A DNA stretch of 64,000 bases from Cyathus striatus (GCA_025738555.1 JAOVFP010000012.1:3286001-3350000); one strand, 5' to 3'. Shown: positions 21,541 to 33,785, counted from the first letter of the stretch. Made by a program: numbers and translations. The notes: a model not told the origin generated them from the sequence alone.

Positions 21541-22150
21541 CACTGTTATCATATGCAGTAATCATGTATGATCTCGAACCTTAACTAACAAAGTAAATCT
21601 TGCTGATTAATTACTAGATTAAATTCTTGAAAGGTGTACTGGGAAGGCTTGGAATTTGGCATGGTGGAATTGACATGCCTTGATTTTGCAACTATTTCTG
21701 AATCTCAATCAGAGTGCTGTTAAGCCTTTTTAATCATACAGATAGACATTAGATGAAAGATAACATATATACTATATATATCAAGCAGAGGCAGTCTTCT
21801 AGTTATTAAATATTAATACCCCAACTTACTTATTGTAGCATACTTATATGTTTTTCAATACTCATGATAATTTGGTAAATACTTGTATGAATAAAAACCT
21901 GGCCTACTAACATAGTGCTGATTCAGAATATCATCACTTTGACATTGCTAAATTTCAGGATCAAATATTCACTCAGTTAGGTTTCAAAGGTGCCAATGTG
22001 CTTTGGTTACCATAATTGTCAGAAGTAACTTGAATAGCCAACTTTCGAAGCTTGTGTGTACCACAACATTTTGCAACTTAGGTGGATGAAGCAAATCAAT
22101 TCTTGAAGCCAACTCGAAGCTGCTGGTCAATTTCTATCATCTACATAGAC
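21541..22150. other. No recognised feature
   Basis: AT-rich non-repetitive sequence. No ORF with a recognisable motif and no obvious terminal repeats. Confidence 0.4.
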
Positions 22151-22625
22151 AATTATTTAGGGCACCAAGATAATTCCATGCACATTCAGGGTCTGAGCAT
22201 GAAGTATTGTATCTTGAGTGTGAAGAAATCCTACATGAGTGTGAAGATAATATCCTAAAAATTGACATAGTTCTGTATTGTGCTGTATTAAAAATGTGTA
22301 AATATAACTATCCACACTCACATTAATAATCAGTTTGAGTGTCTGTGAGTGTGAATGGTAATACCTATCATGCTCATGCTCAAACTTGATTAAATTGAGT
22401 GTGGGCATGAATAATGCATTTGTATTTTACATTTATACTCACTCTACAGTAAATATAGCTGCTGTGAGCATGAATATATATGTACTAATCTGTATTCATG
22501 GTCATGCTTGATTTAATTAAGTTTGAGCATGAGCATGATAGGTAATATCTATCATGCTCACTCTACATAACTGCACAGTGAGTGTGTATATAAAGTAAAT
22601 ATTTATGACTCACATTTATATAATA
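22150..22625. repeat. TGAGTGTGA / CATGCTCA degenerate word array, part 1
   Basis: Short words GAGTGTGAAG, GAGCATGA and their complements (TCATGCTCACTC) recur every 20-40 bp. The same words make up 24,000-25,130, 26,530-27,065 and parts of 28,600-28,680 and 29,560-29,830. Confidence 0.7.
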
Positions 22626-22639
22626 CATCCCCTTAAATT

Positions 22640-23530
22640 GGGCTACTAGAATTTGATGTTGCCCTGTATTTTGACATTGCCATGATATTACCTCACTAGC
22701 AATGTCAATTCTTGCATGGCAATGTCATGCAATGCCATGCAACATCACAGCAATGCCAAAGTGCCTGCAATCAATTTTTTGCCACACCCTTGCTAACAAA
22801 TCTCAACTGTGAGTCACTGTCTCCTGCCCCTCTCTTTTGGAATTTCACACATGTATCACCATTGCCTGCCTCCTGCTAATCATTTCCCATGCTTTCTCTC
22901 ACACTTTTTGATAATTTTTTTACACAAAACACATAGTCTACTATTTGTACTACAATATAGAGACATCTTACTTTACAAAGTATGGTACATGTTACAGTGA
23001 ATATTTTTTAAAATGTATTTAATTCACATTTTTCATATCTTTATTACCATAATTACATAGTGAAATATTGACTGGTACATATGTCATAAATTATATTAGG
23101 TTATGCAAAAATAATTGAATAAAATGAAAAAGAATGGAGCTACAAAATAAAAAAAACTTGCTCACTGCTGAGTATGATGACAAGGAATTTTGATGTGTGC
23201 CACAGTGATGAGGAAGGGTGCTTGATGGAGTGATGGATGGGGTGAACACTGTACAAATATAAACAAAGGTGGGGTGGAGGGCATGGGAAAAATTAAACCT
23301 CCAGGAATGTCAAAGGCAATGTCAAGCAATGCCAGGCAACATTGTGACAACACCAAATCTAACAAAAAAGTCCAAATCAGCAACATCACAACAACGTCAC
23401 AGCAACATCATGCAATGCCAGGCAATTTCAAGCAATGTCCAGCAACATCAAGCAACATCAATTCTTGGATCAGCAATGTCAATTATCAAATGGCAATGTC
23501 AGGCAATGTCAAAATCTGATTATCAACAAT
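22640..23530. mobile_element. Word-array element III (GCAATGYCA arms, same core layout)
   Basis: Left arm words GCAATGTCA/GCAATGCCA (22,680-22,765). A pyrimidine-rich part contains CATTTCCCATGC (22,883). The AT core is 22,910-23,155. CTTGCTCACTGCTGAGTATGATGA (given as CTTGCTCACTGCTGAG, 23,157) and GGGCATGGGAAAAATT (23,279) precede the right arm of GCAATGTCA words (23,305-23,520). The core modules match elements I and II although the arm word is different. Further GCAATGCCA words lie at 23,855-23,965. Confidence 0.55.
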
Positions 23531-23999
23531 TTCTACAACTAGTATAAAAATGAGTAGAGTGCATGTATCTCTATGAAATCTTTACTTTTATTTCTATATG
23601 TCATGTATTTACTAATCTACAAGCTGTCTAGAGTAGAAATTTTGTGTACAAAGGAAAAAAAATACTTATTTCCAATTTATTTCACTGTGAGATTATAAGT
23701 TATACCCTGTTATACATGGCTCATATTCCTCATCAAGTGCTAATATATATTATATGAATGCAAGGTACATTTTTCATCATGAAACCCCACTAATCTATTG
23801 TATCTATCACCAACTAAGCATGTGCACAAGCCAGACTTGAACACAGGACCTCAGCAAGCAATGCCACTGCAATGCCAGGCAATGCCAAAATTAAATATGC
23901 AACATCAGGCAACACCAGGCAACATCACTTGAGCAACATCAAAATACAAGGCAATGTCAAATTCTGTGGGCCCCTTTTAAATTGAGCATGTTCACTTCA
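23531..23999. other. AT-rich spacer with a short GCAATGCCA patch
   Basis: No gene is visible. 23,855-23,965 repeats GCAATGCCAGGCA words. A B-box-like GTGTTCAAGTCTGG on the minus strand (about 23,840) has no A box at the right distance. Confidence 0.4.
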
Positions 24000-25130
24000 C
24001 ACTCACAGTCAGGGTGGTTTTGGTCTCCTGTTATTTGAGCATGAGCTTGCATATCAATATGATACTCATGCCACACTTAATTTAAACAAGGTTGAGTATG
24101 AGTGTGATATGTGTTTACCTTCATGCTCACATGCATTTCTTTCTTTACACTCACACATATTTACCATCACTTGTGCATGAGTGTGAACATAAACCAATTT
24201 TATATTCAAGTTACTAAGTAGTCAATTTTAAGTGAGTGTGATAAGTATTTACTTTCATGCTCAGTCATATTTTCAGTGACTTGAGCATGAGCATGAATCA
24301 AATACAATTAGACTTAGTATGTATACACACTCATAGTAAATCTCTATATTTCGATCCATGCTCACATTTATTGTTGAGCACATGAGATTCCTATTCATGG
24401 TCATACATACTTACCATAAATATGTACATGAGTGTTATATTCACAATCATGCTTGACTTAATCAAATTTAGGCATGAGTGTGATAGAAATTCCTATCACA
24501 CTCATGCTTATTTCATTTTATTTGAGTGTGAGCCTAGCATGAATATATGTTTCAAGTTCACATTCATTCATATCTCCTTTTGCTTGAGCATGAGCATGAT
24601 GATTATTATTATTCACACTCATACTGACTTTCTGTAACTCGAGAGTAACTCTGTGAGTATGAATATTTAACCTGCTCATTAAATTGGAGCAGGCAGAAAA
24701 TTCTGTACACACTCAGGGTCTGTGTGGAAATTCAACCCTGTGTGTGAATAATATATATGTAAGTGTGAAGTAATATATAAGTAAGAAGCAATAGGTTGTC
24801 ATTAATATAATATTATCCTAAGGACATGATACAGTGGGTGTATCTTAAAAAGAATTAAATACCATATAGTAATGTTCTCTTCCAAGCTAAGTGAGTTAGC
24901 ATGAGTGTAATAGACACTCCTATTCACGCTCACACATATTTACCATGAATTGTGCATGAGTGTCATATTCACACTCACACTAGATTTAATTGAGTTTGAG
25001 CATTGTCATGCTCTGCATATTTGCATAGTATAACTTGTGCATGAGCATTGTACTCACACTTGCACTTGATTTACTTGAGTTTGAGCATGAGCATGATAGA
25101 TATCCCTATTCATACTCATGCATATTTCCA
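24000..25130. repeat. GAGCATGAGTGTGATA degenerate word array, part 2
   Basis: Both strands of GAGCATGAG(T/C)(G/A)TGATA and TATTCATGCTCACACT alternate. Local hairpins can form from nearly every pair of words. No coding signal. Confidence 0.75.
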
Positions 25131-26529
25131 GTAACTTGAATATGAGCTATATATTTTACTCTCAATTTAAACAAGTCTGGCAGTAAGCACCAGTGGGAGT
25201 GTTGAGTGTGGATATTCAATATGTGAGTATAAATATAAGGGCTATATATAACAGATCAACTTGTATATTAATGACTTGGTATACTATGGCATGTATATAA
25301 ATAGTATATTAAATTTGCCTTTGACTTATGTACTAACTAACAAAATGAGATAGAGTTCATACTTAATTAATAGTGGATATGAACATGAGCATGATATACA
25401 CTGTATGACCACATTGTCATAAAAATCGAAAATGTCTTGCAAGATCTTAAGCCTTAATTCACCTGGTAATATATTGTGAGATGATTGGGGGGCACAGGTG
25501 ATGACTTCTCAATACATGTACAAGGCATTATAAGATCTGAATAGTGCACAAGGCCAGTTATGACAACCAGGGTGTATCGCAATTGATTTTACAACTTTCA
25601 TAATCTTAAGTCTAGCTTTCAACATTAGGATAATATTACTTATTCATTGTAAACCCTTGCAGTATTAGCTCTGTAGCTGGGCAACTTATTTACTCTGTTT
25701 TTCCTTGCCCACCAATACCACTACCTATCCTTGGCAATATCAACAATATAACCTGCAAAATATGAACTAATATTGTTAATAGTTTTCTGTATAATTTGCT
25801 TGTTTGGAATGCTGGCTGGTGCAAGGCTGGTACATATTGCTGATCAACAACCAGTGGGGAGGAAGTGTGGATATAGACCAACAATGACTGAATCTGGATT
25901 GATCAGGATAAAGATTTCGTCTAGACCCAGAACTTGCAGCATGCATGCCTAGACCATGCAAGATCCAGCTTTAAGCTAACTAAAATAACCACCAGAGATG
26001 TATAAGAGTGACAAAACCTCTATTTGCTGTTGCCTCAAGATTAGTAGGTTAGAGTTGTACTCATAAGTAAGAAGCCAAAAAGATAAGATGGGTAGGTGAT
26101 TCAGTGCAACGTATATACTAATGTAACAATAAGTATAGTATTATAGTTACTAGTCATAGTCATGTACTACATTACAATGCTGTATTGACATTGAATTTAA
26201 ATAGAGTGTCCTACAGCTGGCCTTTATAAATCATTGAGTTCTATGTGTAGAATGAAAAGAGTAAAAATTTTGTCATTTATTAGGCAATAATATTATACAT
26301 AATTAAAAGTCATTGTATGGTGTGTATTTATTGTAAGACTCTGCAGCAAGCCTTACAATTCATTTAAGTATATATGACATTTACATGATATTTTAAGGCT
26401 CTCCAAGAAGCCATAAAACCCCATTTAAGGATCCACATTCAACAATATGCCTTGCGAGGCAAGTGATGCCTTAAGGCCTTATGATACACCATAATCAATT
26501 GTGTGGCAAACTAGGTTTTTATGACAATA
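25131..26529. other. No recognised feature
   Basis: AT-rich sequence with only short frames and none with a family motif. 26,330-26,500 repeats AAGGCTC and GCCTTA(A/C) words several times in a weakly palindromic manner. Confidence 0.4.
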
Positions 26530-27065
26530 TCCATTAAATTGAGATGAGTGTGGATATGTACCCCTGCCACACTCACTCTCAAGTTATAGGAAAGCCTACT
26601 GTGACACATGAGCCTGAGTAGATATATTTATCACACTCACACTCATAATATATTATTGAGAGTGAGCCACAACTTATGTGAATGTACTTTTATATCCATG
26701 CTCACTCTAAATTTAATTGAGTTTGAGCTTTAGCATAAAGTGAATAAACATTTGCTATTCATGGCCACATTGAACTGTACCCTTGTCTATTGTGCTTAGT
26801 AGTACTTACTATTCCTCCTATGTGTAAGTGGAGTAAAAATACAAATATGTCATTTATTCTTATAAAAATAAATACTCATACCATGAGCATGAAGTTGAGA
26901 CCATGAGTGTGAGTTGATGGGCCTTGAGTGTGAAAATTTAGACCCTGTGTGTGAAATGTCGACCCTGAATGTGAATTCTCGACCCTGTGCATGAAAAAAA
27001 ATCTTGTGCATGATGTGAGCATGAAAAGTGAGCATGCATGTTCCAACTTGAGCATGAAATGTAAT
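26530..27065. repeat. GAGCATGAA / TTGAGTGTGA word array, part 3
   Basis: Words GAGTGTGGA, CACACTCAC, TGAGCATGAA and TCGACCCTGTG repeat. The minus-strand frame of 76 codons through it is rich in His and Ser and is a repeat artefact. Confidence 0.7.
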
Positions 27066-27544
27066 TTTTTTCTTCAACATCTTGATGCTTATCCTGCTCC
27101 AAACCTTTACTTATGGTGACAATACAACTACAATAATACTATACCAGTATATATATAAAGAAATAGGGCTGGCAAGCAGCAGAGCCCACTACCCCCTTCT
27201 TTAATTGACATTCACAGTGGTGGCAGCCACCATGACTCAGTTTACTTTGAATGACACAAATATTATTCCTTGTCACAACAATTTTAAAATTTTGAATAAT
27301 TTCATTAGATGATATGGAAATGATCAATGTAATCAAAGCTGATGGGGAAATAGTTGCACAATGACTGATATCACTTTGACAAAGTAGAGGGTCTTGGAAC
27401 AAAGCTGGAAGTGCTTAGAGGAAGTGTGGGGATCATAGAAAATGTTGGGGACATTAGAACAAAGAATAGCAGCTGGAAACAAGGCTGATATCACTGTGAT
27501 AAAGTAGGGGGCTCTGGCACTAAGTTACAAGTGATGCAACAATG
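27066..27544. other. Spacer with AAAGTAGRGGG repeats, no gene recognised
   Basis: Contains two copies of TGATATCACT(T/G)TGA(C/T)AAAGTAG(A/G)GGG (27,363 and 27,487). The shared part is AAAGTAG(A/G)GGG. No ORF with a recognisable domain. Confidence 0.4.
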
Positions 27545-28606
27545 TTTGGTAAGAGCAAAATCAATGTTGAAATTAATCATTTGTACTTAGTTTAAATTAC
27601 ATTTCAAAGTGAAATTATTGCTAAAATCAATCCTTTTGGACTTTGTAATATTATTGGTACAAGTTTGAAATCATTGGGGAGATCAATATAAATTCTAAGG
27701 GAAATCAATGTGAAATAAATGCGAAAATAAATGTGAAAATCAGTGTTATATAATATGGAAATCATTGCTAAAATCAATGCTAAATTTAATGATATTATAA
27801 TACTTGTTTTATATTTATTTTCATCATACATAAATGTACATATTATGTAAAAGTGTTATAATTGTAATAATACTGCAGCTTAGAAGACGTGGTCACGTGA
27901 TTTCATTGTTCTACCATTTTTGAAACTAGTGCACCTCTGTAAAGGCTATAGAATAGAATGAAATAATATATTTATTTCCCATTGATTTCCCTATGATATA
28001 ACATTTATTTTCGCATTTATTTCACATTGATTTCCCTTAGAATTTATATTGATCTCCCCAATGATTTCAAACTTGTACCAATAATATTACAAAGTCCAAA
28101 AGGATTGATTTCAGCAATAATTTCACTTTGAAATGTAATTTAAACTAAGTACAAATGATTGATTTCAACATTGATTTCACTCTCCAGGTATGTGTAATAT
28201 AGAGTAAAGTTTACTTGTTAGAAAAGGACTCATAGTCTAGTAGATAAAGTAATTATATGTATATAGTTAACTACCCTAGTACTTAGCATATCCTGTAGTT
28301 GGGTACCTAACAATTTCGAGTTATTCATTGATTTTTGACTGATTTCTCATTGATTGCAGACTTATTTCTCATTGATTTCTTTTTTAATTGTTATTGATTT
28401 CACTCTAATGATTTCAGATTGAACTAGGATTGATTTCTACTTAATGTAATTAATTGATTAATCTCTCATTGATTTCAAACTATTAAAATGGTAAGTAATT
28501 GATTTCACCCTACTATATTTGAAATCAATCACCCTCTCGGTGATGAAACATTTCACAGCCCTGCAGCTTACCAACAGCGATCAATCAGAATCGAAGCCAC
28601 TGGTGA
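27545..28606. mobile_element. Composite, partly inverted copy of a TGATTTCAATG word-array element
   Basis: 27,545-27,930 is the reverse complement of 35,770-36,140. 27,955-28,320 is a direct copy of 35,945-36,275. 28,320-28,606 is again the reverse complement of 35,466-35,780, ending in the terminal sequence GAAGCCACTGGTG. The locus is thus a rearranged head-to-head version of the element at 35,466-36,340. The dominant word is ATTGATTTCA. No coding region. Confidence 0.7.
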
Positions 28607-29640
28607 ATATATGAGTTTAACTTATCACACTCATGTTCATTCTCAATGTAATTGAGATTGTTTGTGAATAAATATAGGCAAATAAAAGCCTATCTGGGTA
28701 TAGTTTTTTAGATACATCCATACAATACAAAATTTACAAGTTCTCACAATTTTATCCATTGCTACCTAGGCTCATGCTACAGGCACTCCTCACAAGTTTC
28801 AGCCTAACTTTTTGCTACTTCTGAAAAATAGGTATGCTCATTCTTTTTGCATGCCAGTGTATATTGATGGTGCTACTGTGTGATTACTAGTAAACTATGA
28901 GACTTGAAGTACTATCTAATGTAATAATACCAGAGTCCTTTGTCCTTGTAAAGTATGTTCCTCCATATACCTTTACTGCCTACTTGCTTCATTGTCCAAG
29001 AACTTCAACCTCAATGCTACCAACCATTTATGATATTGGACAAAGAGACATGTGCATGCTTTGATTAATAACAGAACTATTACAAATACTAGTAATAGGG
29101 TTTTCCCTAGTCAGTTATGTTGTATCCTCCTATGATCATATATATTGTTTGATAGTTTGTTTTATTCCCTTAGTAGATATGTATTTTATATATTTTAGCT
29201 GGTGGTGCGGGACTTACTCCAGCTCTTAAACTCAAGATCATTGAGGTGTGTCTCATACTGCCCAACCTTCTCATAGTACCTTATTGACTAATTCTGTATT
29301 AAATTAATATCTGCCTTATCAAGATATGCAGACAGTGGCAACTTGTGTGAGCATGCTTATATCAAGGCATATATATATTCATACCACAACATTGACTACT
29401 CTATCACTATATTCACTTCATGCATATGAGGCTGAAATTTGTGAGGAGTGCCTGTAGCATGAGCCTAGGTATCAATGGATAAAATTGTAAGAACTTGTAA
29501 ATTTTGTATTGTATGAATGTATCTAAAAAACTATACCCAGATAGGCTTTTATTTGCCTACATTTATTCACAAACAATCTCAATTACATTGAGAGTGAACA
29601 TGAGTGTGATAAGTTAAACTCATATATTTATGCTCAACAC
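28607..29640. mobile_element. Foldback with about 200 bp inverted arms and 600 bp loop
   Basis: 28,607-28,808 (ATATGAGTTTAACTTATCAC through ACTCCTCACAAGTTTCAGCC) is repeated inverted at 29,422-29,630 with only scattered mismatches. The loop (28,809-29,421) has no recognised gene. It contains a tRNA-like 3' half at 29,196-29,245. The left arm directly abuts the end of the preceding composite element. Confidence 0.75.
29196..29245 (-). other. tRNA-like 3' half (GGAGTAAGTCCCGCACCACCAGC)
   Basis: On the minus strand, AGAGCTGGAGTAAGTCCCGCA is followed by CCACCAGC, which resembles a T-arm plus acceptor end. Similar strings occur at 33,886-33,930 (GGGGTTAAGTCCTGCACTGCC) and 33,955-34,000 (GGGGTGAGTCCCAGG). 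An A box is not clear, so SINE tails or tRNA pseudogenes are both possible. Confidence 0.25.
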
Positions 29641-30099
29641 ACATAGATCCTTTCACATTGAGAGCAAGTTGAAAGTGAACCTGAATAAGCATTAGTGCTA
29701 TATTTCTTTGTTCTTAGCCAAGATTACAGTATACCCATGCTCACTTTCATACTCACAAACATTGAGGCATGAAAGCTATTAGCAACTGAGTGTGAAAAAT
29801 TAAATTTACTAACCCTGTGTATATGGTAAAATTACAAGCATAGAAACAAGCATGAACTGTATATTTTATAATTTTAATTACTCTGCACTACCAATGTGCA
29901 TCAAACCACTTGGTAGTATGGCATAGATTACTACTTTATGCCTATTGGTATTGACACAGGCCTTTAATTATGTTCTTACACTGTAAAAATAGAATTAAAA
30001 ACATATGACTATGACAGAATATCTATGCTATTGTTTTCTATTCTAATTCTTATGTCTTACATTAGTACCCAAATAGATTGGATTCAATTGAATCTTTAA
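29641..30099. other. AT-rich spacer, no gene recognised
   Basis: Contains scattered words of the GAGTGTGAA type up to about 29,830, then unremarkable AT-rich sequence. Confidence 0.4.
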
Positions 30100-31820
30100 C
30101 CGAAGTCCTGCCAGAACAGAAGGCATCTAAGCAAGTATCTAAACAGATAGCCACAAAGCTGAAGCCTGGAGCTCAAATACTTTGACATAGTTGAGCATGG
30201 TTGTCCAGCTTTCCATAATCTAGCTCTGCTTTTACTACATTTTGGAATGAATGCTTTATAAGTTCAACAGAAATATCATTCAAGCTATCTCACAAACAAA
30301 CATGGCAAGCATTTGTGTATGAGACTATTTGACAAGTGGCAAGTTCAGAGAACACTACTTTAACTGTAAATTCTGAACAATCTGCTATCAACAAGATAAC
30401 AACATGTGCATTTGAATCACTTGGTCAAGATGGAATAATTCAATCTGCTGATGGTCATTTATGCAGTGAATGTACACATGAATATAAAGCTACTGCTGAT
30501 GTATTGGCTGAAGATGATCCAGCAGTTATAATTGGAATTGATGAAAATCATGCTGTTCCAAATCTAATGGGAGAAAGTGCAGATTTGGCTAGACAGGATA
30601 CTATTGAAGCTAGACAGAATGCATGCAATGCCCATCAAGTACAGTATGAATCAGAGCATAATATGGATATTGATAGTGATTCTAATAGTAATTCAAGTGA
30701 ACTTGCTTCTCCTAGTTTAAGGTCTGAACCAACTTCCAATGAATCTGAGAACATAGCTATTACAAATATGATTGTTATAGATGGAATTGTCATGGGACCC
30801 AGATATTGTGCATTTGAGGACTGTGATCAAAAATTAGAAAATGAAAGGAATGGGGTATTTTGCACAGAATACAGAATATTACATGGGCATTTATGCCACA
30901 TTGCAGACTGTGATAATTTTAAAGAACCCAACACTAAGACTTGTATTGAGCATGACAATAGATGGCACAGTCATTTAATCAGATTTGGGTGTCAATCTTT
31001 ATTAGGTATTAGGAGAATTCTTTGTAGAACTGACAATGAAAGATTGGATTGGCTTCCCCCAGTTAATCATCAAGTAGCTCCAGCTCATGACAATCCTCCT
31101 GCAGCTAATATACATTGCAACAAATGAGAAAACTATTTTGTGGCACCAAGATATTATTGTGTAGAAACTATTTGTGCTCCATGTGGTGTTGTTAAAGCAT
31201 GGACTAAATTTACCAAGTCTGAAGGTCCAATTCAAATTTTGGATTTTCTTAATAAAGTATATCCTACTGAGGAATCCAGACCAAGTTATATTTGCATTGA
31301 TAAAGCCTGTGTAGTTCTACAAGCAGCTATTTTAAATGGAGTATGGGAAATATGGAGTTGTACATCAAGATTAATCATAGACTCTTACCACTATATCAAT
31401 CATCACACAACCAATTACATTTGCAGGAAATGGTGTAACCCTGCATGTTTGAATGGTTCTGCACCAAATCTAGTAGTAGTAGAATATGATATAAATGGTA
31501 GACCCCATTATAAGAGAGCATTTAATACACAAGTAAGTTCTTTATTGCTGATATATATTAACAATTAATAGTTTTAATAGGCATGTGAACAACTCAATGC
31601 TTGGCTAGGAGGATATCAAAGTATTCTTAATAGAATGACTGTGGCAAATTTTAACTGGACCATTCATGCTCTACTATTTATTCATACTCAGAAATTTATT
31701 CAACATCAGCTTAATAGAGCTTTTAATAATGATAATGAGGAGGAGGAGGAGGAGCAAGGTGGTGATGAGTATGATAGAGAAGAAGAGGAAGAAGATATAC
31801 CTGATGATCAGATAATGTAA
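30100..31820 (+). pseudogene. KDZ transposon-associated CxC5/CxC6 protein, copy 2 (N-truncated, TGA-interrupted)
   Basis: The exons are about 30,100-31,532 and 31,581-31,820. The 48 nt intron (GTAAGTTC...TTTTAATAG) is absent at the same place in copy 1. Homology to copy 1 begins in the second half of the CxC5 region. A CxC6-like cluster follows (C-AFED-C, FC-TEY, HLC-HIAD-C, TC-IEH; about 30,810-30,960). The C-terminal part has YICIDKAC (about 31,290), IIDSYHYINH (about 31,380) and ACEQLNAWLGGY (31,581), and ends in a Glu/Asp-rich tail. In-frame stops are TGA 30,183, TGA 30,192, TAA 30,216, TGA 30,330 and TGA 31,125. Copy 1 has Arg (ESIRMVS) opposite TGA 30,330. The acidic linker (SDSNSNSSE) is specific to this copy. 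Not functional as it stands. Confidence 0.7.
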
Positions 31821-31941
31821 TATCAAATAGCTCTCATTCTTAGATTAATCTGCTTATTTAATCATTGTAATATAAATTTCTTGTTGAGTTTTATAACTAA
31901 TTGCAAAAATAATTTTTGTCATGATAATTCTTGGGTAATAG

Positions 31942-31984
31942 TCAGGTGAGAGTCAGGTGAGAGTCAGATGAGAGTCAGATGAGA
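31942..31984. repeat. Four copies of an 11 bp word, GTGAGAGTCAG
   Basis: GTCAGGTGAGAGTCAGGTGAG-type short array, one more instance of an 11 bp period, about 120 bp after copy 2. Confidence 0.8.
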
Positions 31985-33640
31985 CATGTGTGGGAGTGAC
32001 ACATACAGAATAATTGTTGATCTATACCCATATCTGGTGGATAGCTGTAATTCAGATTATGGGTTGTGGCAGATTGACCCATGCACAGACCTAGTCTGTA
32101 CTGACTACCACTATGGTGTTAATATGCCTAGCATACTTCTACCTACTATAAAACATTTATTTCAATATTCTAAGTGCTACTTACAAACAGTATTATATAT
32201 ATAGTTTGTATTTAGTAGCTAAGGTAGAGGTCTTGGACTGTTAGCTAGCATGAGAATGATTTGCACTAATAAGGGACATTTCTAGCCAAGTAGGCAAGTG
32301 TCTAAGAATAGAAACATTGAGGTCAGAAGTTTATTCTTGACATCAGTGGGAAATAGTTACCAGTAAGGCTGGAGATCAAGCTAAGTGCACATCTATTCTA
32401 ATAATAGATTATTGAAGCTATGTCATTGCATCATAGGAAATGGCATGAGGACAAGACTCCCAGCAAGTGCTGCTATCTAACCATGCTGTACCAGTGCTGT
32501 GCATCAGCATGTCATAGGCACCTGGATAGGTCTGAGACCTGGCATTCCTGGCAGGCTGATTCAGCAGTTCCCATTTCCATGTGTCAAAGCATGTGGCATC
32601 ACACCTCTGTATGAAGTGTTCTTCCTGCAAGGCAAGTTATTGTCTTTCACTATCTTCCCATATGGACACATTCTTGGTGCTTGTATGTTTGTACATTTGT
32701 GATTTACTCTGGTCCATACCAGATGCCTGTATCCAGTCTAAAAAGTCTAATTTACAGCTTAGCTAATGTGCAATTACTGCTTTTGTATTAACTATATAGT
32801 TTCTCTTAGCCATGTTCTGTAAGATATTTAATAGGTAGCTTTGTGTAGTAGAAGGGCAGTCTCCTGTGCCCTGAGAAATACCATTAAGCAGTTCTGTGAG
32901 AGTATTTGTGTGAGCTTGAGATTCTGAGTGTAATGAGAGTCAAGGTCCTAAGTCTGTGCTAAGTCTGAGATTAAGGAACATGCATCAAATGTGCATCAAA
33001 GCATTCACTAAGTATGCATTCCATCTTGCATGTCAGTCTTCAACACCATTTACATTACCTTACTTCACCTGGAAGTGTCCTGCATCCAAATCTTACTCAC
33101 TGAGCACTTTCTTAGTGAGTATACATGGTGTGAGTGAAATTATACATATTTTAATTTATACTATGTTGCACTAAACTAGGTACTTTAGTGTCTTTGCCAA
33201 GTACTGATGCACCAGATTTGTGATTTGTATTTAAATAAGACTAATATATTATGTAATACTCAAATAATCATCACAAATCACAGGCTTTAAGTTCAAGGGA
33301 GAGATAACACAGATAATGTATAAACTAGTATAAAGGAAGTAAACTATAAATTTCAAAACCTTTCTAATAGGAAATTACTCGGTTCAAGTACTGTTTAGAT
33401 TTGTTTTTATTCCAATTTATTACACTCCTAGAGTGGAAGAAGCTTAGGATTTCTCCTGGGATTGCTTGCTTTTCCTCCTCATCCCTGTCCTCCTTATATA
33501 TCTTTATAAAACTGTACAGTACCTATATATGGAAAGGAACTACTCTAGACTACTTTATATGACAACATAATGATATTTCTAACATATTGACCATGTGGGA
33601 GCAACAATACATGTGGAATTCCATGTGGTAGATTAAAACA
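31985..33640. other. No recognised gene
   Basis: Several frames of 60-77 codons on both strands. One (32,420-32,614 plus) is rich in Cys, His and Trp, but none matches a family I know. No repeats stand out. Confidence 0.4.
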
Positions 33641-33785
33641 GCGGGATATTCTCAGAGTACCAAGTACAAAGTCACATGACTTGCTCCGGTCTATGCGTAA
33701 CCGCAATAACCGGTTCGGAGATAACGGTTCTAACGCCTCGTGTTTGATCACGTGACAGGAATGCGGAACGCGTTCCTTAGCTAAG
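33640..33785. other. Small CpG-bearing islet in CpG-poor DNA
   Basis: It contains about ten CG dinucleotides (ATGCGTAACCGCAATAACCG, GTTCGGAGATAACGG, AACGCGTTCC) between stretches with almost none. It is bordered by GTCACATGAC (33,672) and ATCACGTGAC (33,749), an imperfect inverted pair. No ORF of note. Confidence 0.5.
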
